Of a stretch of DNA of 56,786 nt, positions 1-8,976 are shown piece after piece. Position 1 is the stretch's first letter. Every line of letters starts with the position of its first letter. The notes under the pieces were generated by a model. That model was not told the origin of the DNA. It saw only the letters and a program-made list of their open reading frames with translations, and ran no database searches. Location of the stretch: positions 1-56,786 of the forward strand of contig JAFXXN010000109.1 in the NCBI GenBank assembly GCA_017542245.1. Direction: 5' to 3'. The position numbers and the translations under genes were made by a program. Source of the DNA: Lachnospiraceae bacterium (GTDB taxonomy: Bacteria; Bacillota; Clostridia; Lachnospirales; Lachnospiraceae).

Positions 1-306
1 ACAGTCGATAAGACCGATAACAGGAGTACCGCACTTCATAGCGAGGTCATAAACATTTGCGATCTTCTTCGCATGCATCTCACCGATAGTACCGGCAAGC
101 ACTGAAGCATCCTGGCTGTATACATATACAGGAGCTCCGTTTATAACGCCGTATCCGGTTATTACACCATCTGAAGGCGCAGCTTTTGTCTGTAGATTAA
201 AATCGGTATTTCTTTTTGTAACTAAAGCGCCGATCTCTACAAAACTATTGTCGTCCAGCAGCGTGGCGATACGGTCACGAGCGGACAATTTAGTTGTGTT
301 ACTCAT
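1..306 (-). CDS. Biotin-dependent carboxyltransferase subunit, N-terminal part (runs off the window)
   Basis: Only the first 102 codons lie in the window. The protein starts MSNTTKLSARDRIATLLDD and continues with a G-V-I-T-G-Y-G and a VYVYSQDASVLAGTIGE stretch, typical of the carboxyltransferase fold of acyl-CoA carboxylases and decarboxylases (methylmalonyl-, propionyl- or glutaconyl-CoA). The ATG at 306 follows a GGAGG ribosome site by six bases. In this family the enzyme moves carboxyl groups between biotin and an acyl-CoA, often as part of a sodium-pumping decarboxylase. Which acyl-CoA is used cannot be told from this fragment. A terminator at 402-426 separates it from the upstream lipoprotein gene, so it has its own promoter or is the start of an operon running leftwards. 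Confidence 0.8.
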   Translation of the reverse strand, partial: MSNTTKLSARDRIATLLDDNSFVEIGALVTKRNTDFNLQTKAAPSDGVITGYGVINGAPVYVYSQDASVLAGTIGEMHAKKIANVYDLAMKCGTPVIGLIDC

Positions 307-401
307 CGTTTACCTCCATGAATAAATTTATTCCAATTTTCACCGAATACCATTATACATAGAAAAATCTGAAATGCAACATCTTTTTTCATAAACAAAA
401 A

Positions 402-426
402 AAATGTCCGTTTGAAGCGGACATTT
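402..426 (-). terminator. Intrinsic terminator after the DUF3298 lipoprotein gene
   Basis: A perfect 9-bp stem (AAATGTCCG / CGGACATTT) with a 7-base loop is followed, on the minus strand, by a run of T at 394-401. It lies about 65 bases after the stop codon at 493. Confidence 0.85.
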
Positions 427-492
427 GTTTTTATATGTATGTAAATCTTGAATATTTTATTTAATAACGCTACTATAATACATTTTGTATCA

Positions 493-2313
493 TCAATCGG
501 CAAATCCAACACCTTCAAAGATATCTGTACATATCTCCCCGTTTATCGTGCCAAATGAATCCTCATCCATAACAAAAGTTCCCCACTCTCCGTTTTCGGT
601 GCTGAAGAATACCTGTCTGTCTCCGTCTGTCTTTTCAAAATAGATCTTATCGCCGGGATTTAATTCTACTTCAATATCAAATTCTCCCGAAATCTCAGAA
701 TCCGATGAGAACAAAATCGAAGGATCGATCATACCTGCTTTAAAAGGTTTTTTTAAGATTACTTCCTTACGAGGTGAGAAATCATAATATTTGCTGAGCA
801 TTCTGAAATTACCATCTTCCGTAAGCTCATATAATGCAGTCTGAAAATCAGTGCCGACAACATCATTTCTTGACTCCAGTGTAAGACTGAGCGGATTGTC
901 AATTATTGTATAGGCAATGTTGAAATCCCATGAATTTTCGCCATAATAATCTCTCATAATCGCAGGAGTCAATGAAGTATAGTCATTCTTGACAACTGTT
1001 CCGTCCTTAAACTGGAATACCCATGTAATAGGATCTTCACCGTCATAATATTCATTAAAGATTAAAAATCTCTGATCATTGACCTTTGCAAGATAAAGAT
1101 ATACCTCATCCTGTGAAAAGCTGAACTCATTATCCTCAAATACAGGCTTGCCATTTACCTCAATAACCAGCCCCTTCATTCCGTACTCCAGATACTCCGA
1201 TCCATGGATATACAGAGTGTCATAGTTCTCAGTAGTTTCATCAAGATCAGGCAGCTCAACCGTATCGCCTAAAGTATATGAGATCATATAACTTTCGGAA
1301 ACGGTACGGTAAATCTTCTTAAAAAGACCTACCATTCTGGGTCCGTTAGCTGTCTCTGCAGGAAATCCCTCATAAAAAGATAACGTTACTGTCATATTTC
1401 CTAAAGCATACGGTCCGATTTCATAAGGAACAAAATAAAATGTAACTCCGTCGTATCCGATTGTAAACGAAATAGTGTTATCTTTTACTTTTTCTTCAAT
1501 GGTCTTTACCAGAGCTTCAAAATCCTCCTCGCCGTCCCAATATCCATACTTTCCTTCAAGCCTGTAAGCAAGCATACTTCCCAAGGAATCACAATCATTG
1601 CAAACATCACTTATAACAAGCTTTTTTCCTGAAACCGATTCAAAAGAGGCTCCTGAAATGCCTGTATAGGGATGAGGCTCTCCTGAATATGAAGACTCTT
1701 CATACTTTATACTGAGAACGGTGGAATCTGCTCTTACAATATCACCTTTTGTATGTTTGTAAAATGTTCCCAGATTAGTTTCACCGTCCATAACATAACC
1801 ACGGTACTCTTCAAAAGCTGAAGTAGTAACTTCTTTATTGGTTGTATTGATCAGATCGACAGTTCCTGCAAGTGCAGGGTACATTTCCTTTTCAATATCT
1901 GAAAGAAGTATTTTTGTGTATAACATATCAACCTTTTTGTTATACTCAGCATCATAAACAGCATCAGTATAATCAGTCAGACCGATCTTTAAAAGCTCCG
2001 GGATATCATACTCCATATCTTCATCTGCAAAAGCTCCGGTCTCAGCATTGTTTACCGGATCTGATGTAGGTGTCGGCTCTTCGGTATCCGTAGGCTCCGG
2101 AGTTGCTGTTACTGCCTCTGTGGGCTCTTCATTTTCAACAGGTGCTTTTGTTACTGCCTCTGTAGGCTTCTCTTCTTCAGTAGGCGCCGGAGTTTCAGTC
2201 AAAACATCTGTAACTGTAGGTGATGTTTCACTGTTTGTTTCCTTCTTATCACATCCCGTAATGCTAAAAACGAATACGAGACATAAAATAAGAATCATAC
2301 TTATTCTCTTCAT
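493..2313 (-). CDS. DUF3298 (RsiV/PdaC-like) lipoprotein
   Basis: A lipoprotein signal (MKRISMILILCLVFVFSITGC) ends in a lipobox cysteine. A roughly 70-residue linker rich in Thr, Glu and Pro follows, with repeated T-E-A-V-T and E-P-T units, as in wall-spanning spacers. The next 200 residues resemble the DUF3298 domain of RsiV and PdaC, with G-E-P-H-P-Y near the start, a G-K-K-L-V-I-S-D-V segment and a T-F-Y-F-V-P-Y-E-I-G-P-Y-A segment. The last 250 residues are not recognised. I chose the ATG at 2313 because GGAGG lies five bases upstream; an adjacent ATG at 2316 is possible. The protein should be anchored outside the membrane. DUF3298 of RsiV binds lysozyme, but that role is not shown here. 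The gene has its own promoter and terminator. Confidence 0.75.
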   Translation of the reverse strand: MKRISMILILCLVFVFSITGCDKKETNSETSPTVTDVLTETPAPTEEEKPTEAVTKAPVENEEPTEAVTATPEPTDTEEPTPTSDPVNNAETGAFADEDMEYDIPELLKIGLTDYTDAVYDAEYNKKVDMLYTKILLSDIEKEMYPALAGTVDLINTTNKEVTTSAFEEYRGYVMDGETNLGTFYKHTKGDIVRADSTVLSIKYEESSYSGEPHPYTGISGASFESVSGKKLVISDVCNDCDSLGSMLAYRLEGKYGYWDGEEDFEALVKTIEEKVKDNTISFTIGYDGVTFYFVPYEIGPYALGNMTVTLSFYEGFPAETANGPRMVGLFKKIYRTVSESYMISYTLGDTVELPDLDETTENYDTLYIHGSEYLEYGMKGLVIEVNGKPVFEDNEFSFSQDEVYLYLAKVNDQRFLIFNEYYDGEDPITWVFQFKDGTVVKNDYTSLTPAIMRDYYGENSWDFNIAYTIIDNPLSLTLESRNDVVGTDFQTALYELTEDGNFRMLSKYYDFSPRKEVILKKPFKAGMIDPSILFSSDSEISGEFDIEVELNPGDKIYFEKTDGDRQVFFSTENGEWGTFVMDEDSFGTINGEICTDIFEGVGFAD

Positions 2314-2353
2314 CATGTCCTCCATAAAACATTTTCTATAATATCGAGTGAGT

Positions 2354-2382
2354 ATTTTATCATACAATAATTAAAAATGCAA
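2354..2382 (-). promoter_or_regulatory. Sigma-A promoter of the DUF3298 lipoprotein gene
   Basis: The minus strand reads TTGCAT, 17 bases, TAAAAT. The -10 box (2354-2359) lies about 40 bases upstream of the chosen start codon. Confidence 0.65.
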
Positions 2383-2440
2383 ACCATTTATTTCATTACT
2401 TCAGGAAAACTTCATAATACTAATTTCCATCATAATCTGT

Positions 2441-3085
2441 TTAACTGTCTCCAATAAGATTCTTTAATGCTGATCTGATACTTTCCTGTCGAAAACCTTT
2501 CCTATATGCAGCAGCCATAATTTTCTGTTTGTCTTCATAAGAAATCTCCGACCTGATTCCGAGCTTTTTTCTCAAAAAGTTCTCTGCAGCTTTTATTTCA
2601 ATTGCACTTGTTCCCTCAGTATTCCTTTCTGGATCTATACTCTCCAATATCTGTTCATACGCAGTATCTATGGTCTCATCATCTATACCTTTTTCGGAAA
2701 GTTTATATCTGATCTCCCTTTCACTGAGATTATCCATCTTTGTACGGACATAGTTTTCTGCCGTACGCAATTCATCTATATAGTGAAAGCTTCTGACATA
2801 TTCTATAGCTAAAGTCGAAGTCTCATCCGAATATCCGTTCTCCTTAAGTTTTCTCTTAAGTTCGTTTTCAGTCTTATCAGCTTTAACCAGGAGATTCATG
2901 ACATAGCACTTTGCCCTTCTTAAAAGCGTTTCCTCCATAAGCATATTCAAAGTCTCTTCAGAGATATCCCCTTCGTCAGTCAGATCATATTCGTTTATCT
3001 CTTTTGGATACAGAGAACCAATAAAAGAACCATCTACGTAAACAGAAGTCTTTTTCCCTTTCTTTTCTCCAAATGTTACTGTCAT
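2441..3085 (-). CDS. recX: RecX, regulatory protein of RecA
   Basis: This 214-residue protein matches RecX, the modulator that binds RecA filaments and limits their ATPase and strand-exchange activity. It has the typical three-helix repeats: an R-A-K-C-Y-V-M-N-L-L segment followed by T-E-N-E-L-K-R-K-L, then Y-I-D-E-L-R-T-A-E-N-Y-V, and later A-E-N-F-L-R-K-K-L. The start is the ATG at 3085, four bases after GGGAGG. The open frame extends a further 20 codons upstream, but that stretch is a REP-like hairpin and is probably not coding. The gene follows recA in the same direction, the usual order in Bacillota, so the hairpin between them may set the recX/recA ratio. Confidence 0.9.
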   Translation of the reverse strand: MTVTFGEKKGKKTSVYVDGSFIGSLYPKEINEYDLTDEGDISEETLNMLMEETLLRRAKCYVMNLLVKADKTENELKRKLKENGYSDETSTLAIEYVRSFHYIDELRTAENYVRTKMDNLSEREIRYKLSEKGIDDETIDTAYEQILESIDPERNTEGTSAIEIKAAENFLRKKLGIRSEISYEDKQKIMAAAYRKGFRQESIRSALKNLIGDS

Positions 3086-3104
3086 CTTTCCTCCCTGTTC
3101 AATT

Positions 3105-3161
3105 TCATAGGGACGGTTCTGTAATTGACAAATCCCGTCAATCACATAACCGCCCCTATGA
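3105..3161. repeat. REP-like hairpin between recA and recX
   Basis: Two 25-base arms (3105-3129 and 3137-3161) pair at 22 of 25 positions around a 7-base loop. The arms carry a GGGACGGTTCTG / AACCGCCCC core resembling palindromic repeats spread through many clostridial genomes (from memory). No T run follows on the minus strand, so it is not a classic intrinsic terminator. It lies between the recA stop (3187) and the recX start (3085). Confidence 0.75.
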
Positions 3162-3186
3162 TTGAAAATCTAAAAAATCCAGAACA

Positions 3187-4272
3187 TTAATCGTCATCCC
3201 TTAAATCATCGGGCATTTCCTCATCCTCATCTGCTAAGGATTCATCGGGTTTAATAACATACTTATCCCTAACCTTTTTCTCGATCTCATCAGCAATTTC
3301 CGGATGTTCATTCAGATACTGCTTTGTATTATCCCGTCCCTGTCCGATCTTGTCTCCGTTATAAGAGAACCATGAACCGCTCTTTACGATGATATTATCA
3401 TTAACTGCAAGGTCTATTATATCACCAAGCTTAGAAATACCTTTTCCGTAGATGATATCAAATTCTGCCTCCTTAAAAGGCGGAGCTATCTTATTCTTTA
3501 CAACTTTAACTCTTGTTCTGTTTCCGATAACCTCACCGGCGCTCTTTATACTGTCAATTCTGCGCACATCCATTCTTACGGATGAATAAAACTTAAGTGC
3601 ACGTCCGCCGGTAGTTGTCTCAGGATTTCCAAACATTACTCCAACCTTTTCACGTAGCTGGTTAATGAATACTACGATACAATTAGTACGGCTTACAACT
3701 CCTGTAAGCTTTCTTAATGCCTGTGACATAAGCCTTGCCTGAAGTCCAACATGAGAATCGCCCATGTCGCCTTCAATCTCTGCCTTCGGAACAAGCGCTG
3801 CCACCGAGTCAATGATAATTATATCAACCGCTCCGGACCTTACCATGGTCTCTGCTATCTCAAGTGCCTGCTCACCGTTATCAGGCTGTGAAATATAAAG
3901 ATTATCAATATCGACTCCTATATTTCTTGCATATACAGGATCTAATGCATGCTCTGCGTCAATAAATCCGGCAATACCGTTTCTTTTCTGAACTTCTGCA
4001 ACCATATGGAGTGCCACTGTTGTCTTTCCGCTTGATTCCGGACCGTAAATCTCGATAATCCTGCCCTTAGGAACTCCTCCCAGCCCAAGTGCAAGATCAA
4101 GGCTCAGGCAGCCTGTGGAAACAGTTTCTATATTCATATGGGCACTCTTATCCCCAAGTTTCATAACAGAACCTTTTCCGAAACTTTTCTCAATCTGTGC
4201 CAAAGCCGACTCCAGGGCTCTCTGTCTGTTTTCATCTGCAGCTGCAGTTTTTGTTTCTTTTTCTCTTGCCAT
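3187..4272 (-). CDS. recA: RecA recombinase
   Basis: This is a full-length RecA (361 residues), the ATP-dependent strand-exchange protein of homologous recombination and SOS induction. Walker A is G-P-E-S-S-G-K-T (residues 77-84), Walker B is V-D-I-I-I-I-D-S, the MAW region is [11 protein letters not shown], and the DNA-binding loop L2 includes [17 protein letters not shown]. The acidic C-terminal tail is typical. Stop codons just upstream force the start at the ATG at 4272. Its ribosome site GAAAGGGGA is unusually far away because a 16-base hairpin lies between. A sigma-A promoter at 4361-4389 precedes it. I found no GAAC-N4-GTTC type LexA box between promoter and gene. recX follows downstream. 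Confidence 0.98.
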   Translation of the reverse strand: MAREKETKTAAADENRQRALESALAQIEKSFGKGSVMKLGDKSAHMNIETVSTGCLSLDLALGLGGVPKGRIIEIYGPESSGKTTVALHMVAEVQKRNGIAGFIDAEHALDPVYARNIGVDIDNLYISQPDNGEQALEIAETMVRSGAVDIIIIDSVAALVPKAEIEGDMGDSHVGLQARLMSQALRKLTGVVSRTNCIVVFINQLREKVGVMFGNPETTTGGRALKFYSSVRMDVRRIDSIKSAGEVIGNRTRVKVVKNKIAPPFKEAEFDIIYGKGISKLGDIIDLAVNDNIIVKSGSWFSYNGDKIGQGRDNTKQYLNEHPEIADEIEKKVRDKYVIKPDESLADEDEEMPDDLRDDD

Positions 4273-4281
4273 AACTTAAAT

Positions 4282-4306
4282 ACCGTATTATTACGGTTCC
4301 CCTTTC
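4282..4306 (-). promoter_or_regulatory. Hairpin-bridged ribosome binding site of recA
   Basis: The Shine-Dalgarno GAAAGGGGA (4298-4306) is followed by a perfect 6-bp inverted repeat ACCGTA-ATAA-TACGGT (4282-4297), then nine bases and the ATG at 4272. Linear spacing is about 25 bases. If the hairpin forms, the effective spacing is about nine. Confidence 0.7.
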
Positions 4307-4360
4307 ATATTTTGTGTCCATGCTTAATAAACACAAAGTTATAATATCACACACAGTATA

Positions 4361-4389
4361 ATTTTACTTAAAACCTGTTTTACTGTCAA
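4361..4389 (-). promoter_or_regulatory. Sigma-A promoter of recA
   Basis: The minus strand reads TTGACA (4384-4389), a 17-base spacer, then TAAAAT (4361-4366). Transcription would start near 4354, leaving a leader of about 80 bases. Confidence 0.75.
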
Positions 4390-4405
4390 TCTGTTTTAAA
4401 GATTT

Positions 4406-7400
4406 TTATTTTCCGTTCAGATACTGTTCAAACTCATCCATAGTCATAAGTATCTTTCTGGGTTTTGTACTTTCTTCAGGACCCACAATCCCGTCTTCCG
4501 CCAATTTATCCATAATCCTGGCAGCACGGTTAAATCCTATACGGAATTCTCGCTGAAGCATTCCAACAGATGCCTTTTGCTTCTTTATTATAAGCCTTGC
4601 TGCCTCTTCAAAGAATTCATCATTGGCATTCGCATCTGCCTGGCCTCCCTCATCCTTACCCTGAGATTTTTCAGCAGAATTTGCTTCAATATGCTGGCTG
4701 ACTAACTCGTTGTACTTCATCTCTTTATATTGCTTCTTTATGAAATCAACTACCTCATTAACCTCTTTATCCGATACAAACACACCCTGAAGACGTACAG
4801 GCTTAGCATACCCTCTTGGATAGTAAAGCATATCACCCTTACCGAGAAGTTTCTCAGCTCCGGCCTGATCCAGGATAGTACGTGAATCAACTATAGAAGA
4901 AACTGCGAAAGCAATTCTTGTAGGAATATTGGCCTTTATGGTACCTGTAATAACATTTACGCTCGGACGCTGCGTAGCCAGGATCACATGGATACCGCAG
5001 GCACGTGCCAGCTGAGTCAGACGTGCAATGTCTGATTCTATATCCTTTGAATTAGCAGTCATCATCAGGTCATTCAGCTCGTCTACAATAATAACTATCT
5101 GTGGCAGCTTATCAGGACATTCGCCCTCATTGCTCTCTTCCATCCACTTCTCAACCATATGGCTGTTATAAGCAGCCAGATCCCTCACTCCGGCATCGGC
5201 AAAGAGTTTATACCTGTTATCCATCTCTGACACAGCCCATGCAAGAGCCCCCGCAGCCTTCTTTACATCAGTCACAACAGGCACTATAAGATGAGGTATA
5301 CCGTTATAGCCCACCAGTTCTACTCGCTTTGGGTCTATCATTATCAGCTTTACATCCGTAGGTTTCGACTTATACAGAATACTCATGATCAAAGCGTTTA
5401 TGCAGACCGATTTTCCTGAACCGGTAGCACCTGCAATAAGTGCATGAGGCATATCGCCGATATCCGATATGATGGATTTACCGCCGATATCCTTGCCCAC
5501 GGTAAATGCCAGGTTGCTCTTGTATTTTCTGAATTCGTCAGTATCTATCAGATCTCCGAAGAAAACTGCAGAACTTTCCTTGTTAGGAACCTCTATACCG
5601 ACAGCTGCCTTGCCCGGAATAGGCGCCTCTATACGGATTTCAGGAGCCGCAAGAGCCAGCTTTATATCGTCACTTAAGGACGTGATAGTCTTTACCTTTA
5701 CGCCTTGATCCGGAAGAAGCTCATATCTGGTAACTGTAGGACCAACACTTGCATCGACGACTTTTACACCGACTCCGAAACTTTCAAATGTACTCTGAAG
5801 CTTCTGTATCGTAGCCTCAAGTTCATCACGTTTGGAACTGTTTCCTGACTGCTGCGGTTTGCTTTTGTTAAGCAGACTTACAGGAGGGAATACATACTCC
5901 GGAATGTTCTGTTTTTCAGGCTTCTTCTCAGGCTGTTTGGTCATATCCGTAAACACGGCTGCTCCGGAACCGATCCTTGTTACTTTCTGATACTCTTTCT
6001 CTGCCTTAACAGCTTCACTGACCTTTTCAGGAACATTTTCTTTCTGTTCATCAAGAATTTCATTGACATGTTTTGCTAAATTCTTCTCATCTGAATATAC
6101 TTTTTCCGAATCATCCCTGATGGGTAGTTCTTCCTGTTCACCAGATTTTTCGGAAATATCCTCAGTGTCCTCAACATCATCCGGATTCTCATTATTCAGA
6201 ACATTTATGATTTTTTCATCCTCATCATATGAATCTTTATGTTCTGCCGGTGTAATCACATTTTGCTCAGATTCTTTTTCGTAGAGCTCATCTTCATCGG
6301 CATTCTCATAAATTCTGTTATCATATAATTCGTCAGCATTATCTTCTGTTATGTTATTGCCATCACCGTTCATAACCTCGTCATTTTCGGCCTTCTGATA
6401 AATGCTGGTAATATTTGTGATATTGTTCCCGGAAGTACGGTTTATGCTTCCGGAATGCAAAGTTTTCACACCTACGGAAGTTATCCTCTCATTATCTTCG
6501 AAAACATCCTGTTTTCTAAAGGTTTCTCTCTTAGGCTTTTCCTCCGTTTCGGTATGGATCTGATCATCCATGACATCGGCAAAATCCTTTTCGGTATACT
6601 CCTCTTCTATAACATCGTTCGACTGGTTCTTACCCAATCTGACATTTCCGACCCCTGGTATAAACAGGTTTTGAGAGACTTGAGGCTTTGCTTTAGCATC
6701 TTTTTTTGTTTCAACTGTTACTTTAGCCGTTTCCCTCTCCTTTTCTAAGATAGGATCTTTACGAATATCTTTAACCGTTTGTCCGCTTTTAGCATTAGCG
6801 TTTACTTTATCGGATTTAGCAGCCGTATTTTTCTCCGGTTCATTCTCGCCTTTCTTTGTAAATGACACATTCATGGTTCCCATGCGTCTTCCGGGCATTC
6901 TTCTTACACCGTATCTTACTCTGCTTTCCGGCTTTTCATTAGGAATATCATCGTCATCATCCGTATCAAGATCATCATAATATTCCTGTTCACTCTTCTC
7001 TATTGCTCTGCGCCTGCGGTAATCTGAAAGTCTCTTATTGATCTTTCTTATAACTGCCATAATAAACGGTTTACCCGTCATCAGAACAAAAAGAATGAGA
7101 AGCAATGCAATAAGAACAAGAACCGCCGCCACCTTGCCTACGAAAGGACATAACAATTTTACAAATAATCCGCCAAGCAGTCCTCCGTAAGTGGCTTTTT
7201 CACCCTCATAGGCAATACTTGAGTTGCTAAAATAATCAAGAAGCTTGATTTCTTCATCATATCCGCCAACAGCCAGCTGTATCAGCGCACCCAAAACTGC
7301 CGATAGCAATACCGCATATACAATGCTTAAAGGATTAACACCGTTATCCTTATTGGCTATAATAAATACTGTGAGTACCCAGATTATGAAAGGCAGGATA

Positions 7401-7846
7401 TATCCTAATCTTCCGAATAGGCCAAAGATAAAAGCGTTGATCCCGGTGCCGACGATTCCGCAAATCTTCAGATAACTAAGTACCATCAAAATGCAGATCA
7501 GTGTTACAACAATAATTATAATATCATCTCGTTTAGCTTCCCTGCTTTTAGCAATATCCGGATTTTTTCTTGTTATATATCCCCTTTTCTCAAGTTCCGA
7601 AGGGGCTTCCTGTCTATTACTCCTTGTTGCAGAATTTCTGCGGCCATTCATATTCACCGACTCCGGGGGAGTTCTCTTTTTAGAAGGAGTCTGTGATCCC
7701 GAAGAACTGTTTTTTTTCACATTCCCTGTCCCTGTAGAACTCTTTCCCGAACTGCCTGTTCCGGAAGTATTTCTGGATCTTGTGCTTCCGTTTCCCGCAG
7801 AATTTTTAGTTGTTCTGTTTCCTGTTTTTTTGACTTCTGCTGCCAT
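4406..7846 (-). CDS. ftsK: FtsK/SpoIIIE DNA translocase
   Basis: This is a 1146-residue septum-located DNA pump that clears chromosomes from the division or spore septum. A Ser/Thr/Gly-rich start (about 100 residues) precedes four membrane helices (about 108-265). A long acidic, probably disordered linker (about 280-690) follows. The motor has Walker A G-A-T-G-S-G-K-S (806-813), Walker B V-I-I-V-D-E-L-N-D-L-M and the Q-R-P-S-V-N-V-I-T-G motif. A C-terminal gamma winged helix (about 1077-1146) would recognise polar DNA sequences. It is longer than the usual 750-900 residues because of the linker. The ribosome site GAGGAG is about 15 bases from the ATG, farther than normal. No separate promoter was identified. 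Confidence 0.95.
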   Translation of the reverse strand: MAAEVKKTGNRTTKNSAGNGSTRSRNTSGTGSSGKSSTGTGNVKKNSSSGSQTPSKKRTPPESVNMNGRRNSATRSNRQEAPSELEKRGYITRKNPDIAKSREAKRDDIIIIVVTLICILMVLSYLKICGIVGTGINAFIFGLFGRLGYILPFIIWVLTVFIIANKDNGVNPLSIVYAVLLSAVLGALIQLAVGGYDEEIKLLDYFSNSSIAYEGEKATYGGLLGGLFVKLLCPFVGKVAAVLVLIALLLILFVLMTGKPFIMAVIRKINKRLSDYRRRRAIEKSEQEYYDDLDTDDDDDIPNEKPESRVRYGVRRMPGRRMGTMNVSFTKKGENEPEKNTAAKSDKVNANAKSGQTVKDIRKDPILEKERETAKVTVETKKDAKAKPQVSQNLFIPGVGNVRLGKNQSNDVIEEEYTEKDFADVMDDQIHTETEEKPKRETFRKQDVFEDNERITSVGVKTLHSGSINRTSGNNITNITSIYQKAENDEVMNGDGNNITEDNADELYDNRIYENADEDELYEKESEQNVITPAEHKDSYDEDEKIINVLNNENPDDVEDTEDISEKSGEQEELPIRDDSEKVYSDEKNLAKHVNEILDEQKENVPEKVSEAVKAEKEYQKVTRIGSGAAVFTDMTKQPEKKPEKQNIPEYVFPPVSLLNKSKPQQSGNSSKRDELEATIQKLQSTFESFGVGVKVVDASVGPTVTRYELLPDQGVKVKTITSLSDDIKLALAAPEIRIEAPIPGKAAVGIEVPNKESSAVFFGDLIDTDEFRKYKSNLAFTVGKDIGGKSIISDIGDMPHALIAGATGSGKSVCINALIMSILYKSKPTDVKLIMIDPKRVELVGYNGIPHLIVPVVTDVKKAAGALAWAVSEMDNRYKLFADAGVRDLAAYNSHMVEKWMEESNEGECPDKLPQIVIIVDELNDLMMTANSKDIESDIARLTQLARACGIHVILATQRPSVNVITGTIKANIPTRIAFAVSSIVDSRTILDQAGAEKLLGKGDMLYYPRGYAKPVRLQGVFVSDKEVNEVVDFIKKQYKEMKYNELVSQHIEANSAEKSQGKDEGGQADANANDEFFEEAARLIIKKQKASVGMLQREFRIGFNRAARIMDKLAEDGIVGPEESTKPRKILMTMDEFEQYLNGK

Positions 7847-7893
7847 TAACTTACTGACATCTCCTCTATAAATCTTATATCTTCATCCTGTTT

Positions 7894-8922
7894 TTAAAGC
7901 CTTGACATCCAAACAAATGCAAGTTCAGGCCACATGCTTACATCAGCAAAAGGATTTTTGCCTTCTTCCGGTCTTCTTCTGTTTTCAGGAGCATTCTCCG
8001 ATTTTTTCTCATCATCATCATTATTGGAAGGTCCGACATTGTTTCCGAGAAACTGTTCCTTAAGCTCTTTCTTTCTTGCATCGGATACCTTTATCAGGGT
8101 ATCATTTTTTATATGCTCAATAACATTTTCAAGCTGTTCGACAGAAAACTGTCCTCCTCTCCATCCCGCAAACTGTTCAAAACTGGCAATAGAAAGACCG
8201 TGATCGCCAAATGGAAATACATATTGTGCATAGTTTATCTTATTTTTTCTGAGTGCTTCTGCAAAAAGATAGCTGTTTTCAATCGGTACCAGACTGTCTC
8301 CCAAAGTCTGCCAGATAAAGCACGGAGGTGTATCAGCCTTAACCTGCTTTTCTGCCGAATAATATTCCAGTTCATCCTCTTTAGGTTCTTTTCCCAAGAG
8401 TGCCTGAATGGAATAAATATGTGTATATTCCCCTGATGTAATTACCGGATAAGCAAGTATTACTCCGTCAGGCCTGCATGAAATACCGGTATATTCAGGA
8501 TTTTCATCCTTAATATCGTCAAAATGTGTAGCCAAACAGGCGCATACATGTCCGCCTGCAGAAGAACCGCATATTACAAGTTTATCCTGCTGAACATGAT
8601 ACTCGGATGCATCCTTCCTGATCATCCTAACTGCTCTTGCCAGATCATTAAGAGGCTGTTTTTTTAAAGGAATTGACATGGTAATATCCGTAGTATATGT
8701 CAGCACAAAGGCATTCATGCCTTTCTTATAAAATTCCAATGCAACAAGTTCTCCCTCATGCGGAGTACACATACAATATCCCCCACCGGGAACTACAAGT
8801 ATAGTCCTTCTAATCTCATCATCCTCATCATGCAGATATGCTCTGATATTAGGCATAAACCCATAAGCTGCCTCATATGTATATTCATCACTTTTCCATA
8901 AATCTTTCCTGAAAGTTTTCAT
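7894..8922 (-). CDS. Alpha/beta hydrolase, acetylesterase (BD-FAE/Aes-like)
   Basis: This 342-residue enzyme of the esterase/lipase alpha-beta hydrolase family probably removes acetyl or similar groups from sugars or xylan. Visible features are the oxyanion motif P-G-G-G-Y, the nucleophile motif G-S-S-A-G-G, an acid in L-G-D-S-L-V-P and the histidine in F-G-D-H-G-L-S. No signal peptide is seen, so it is cytoplasmic. Between the core and the usual C-terminal tryptophan-containing end (W-P-E-L-A-F-V-W-M) lies a charged, Asn/Asp/Lys/Glu-rich insertion of about 60 residues, probably disordered. The ATG at 8922 follows GGAGG by five bases and is preferred over a GTG at 8934. The substrate is inferred. 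Confidence 0.75.
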   Translation of the reverse strand: MKTFRKDLWKSDEYTYEAAYGFMPNIRAYLHDEDDEIRRTILVVPGGGYCMCTPHEGELVALEFYKKGMNAFVLTYTTDITMSIPLKKQPLNDLARAVRMIRKDASEYHVQQDKLVICGSSAGGHVCACLATHFDDIKDENPEYTGISCRPDGVILAYPVITSGEYTHIYSIQALLGKEPKEDELEYYSAEKQVKADTPPCFIWQTLGDSLVPIENSYLFAEALRKNKINYAQYVFPFGDHGLSIASFEQFAGWRGGQFSVEQLENVIEHIKNDTLIKVSDARKKELKEQFLGNNVGPSNNDDDEKKSENAPENRRRPEEGKNPFADVSMWPELAFVWMSRL

Positions 8923-8976
8923 CTTCTCCTCCACCCTTGTATCATTTTCTTACCGACAATACACAATATTCTTATT

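Noticed and set aside
2048-2341. Plus-strand Val/Ser-rich frame opposite the lipoprotein linker
   Set aside because: Its composition mirrors the Thr/Glu/Pro-rich linker on the other strand, and the minus-strand gene has a signal peptide, promoter and terminator.
4273-4405. A LexA (SOS) box before recA
   Set aside because: I searched for GAAC-N4-GTTC-type sites and found none. The nearby ACCGTA dyad does not match and lies between ribosome site and start codon.
7847-7866. A four-codon leader frame overlapping the ftsK start
   Set aside because: The ATG directly abuts GAGGAG, too close for initiation, so it is unlikely to be translated.
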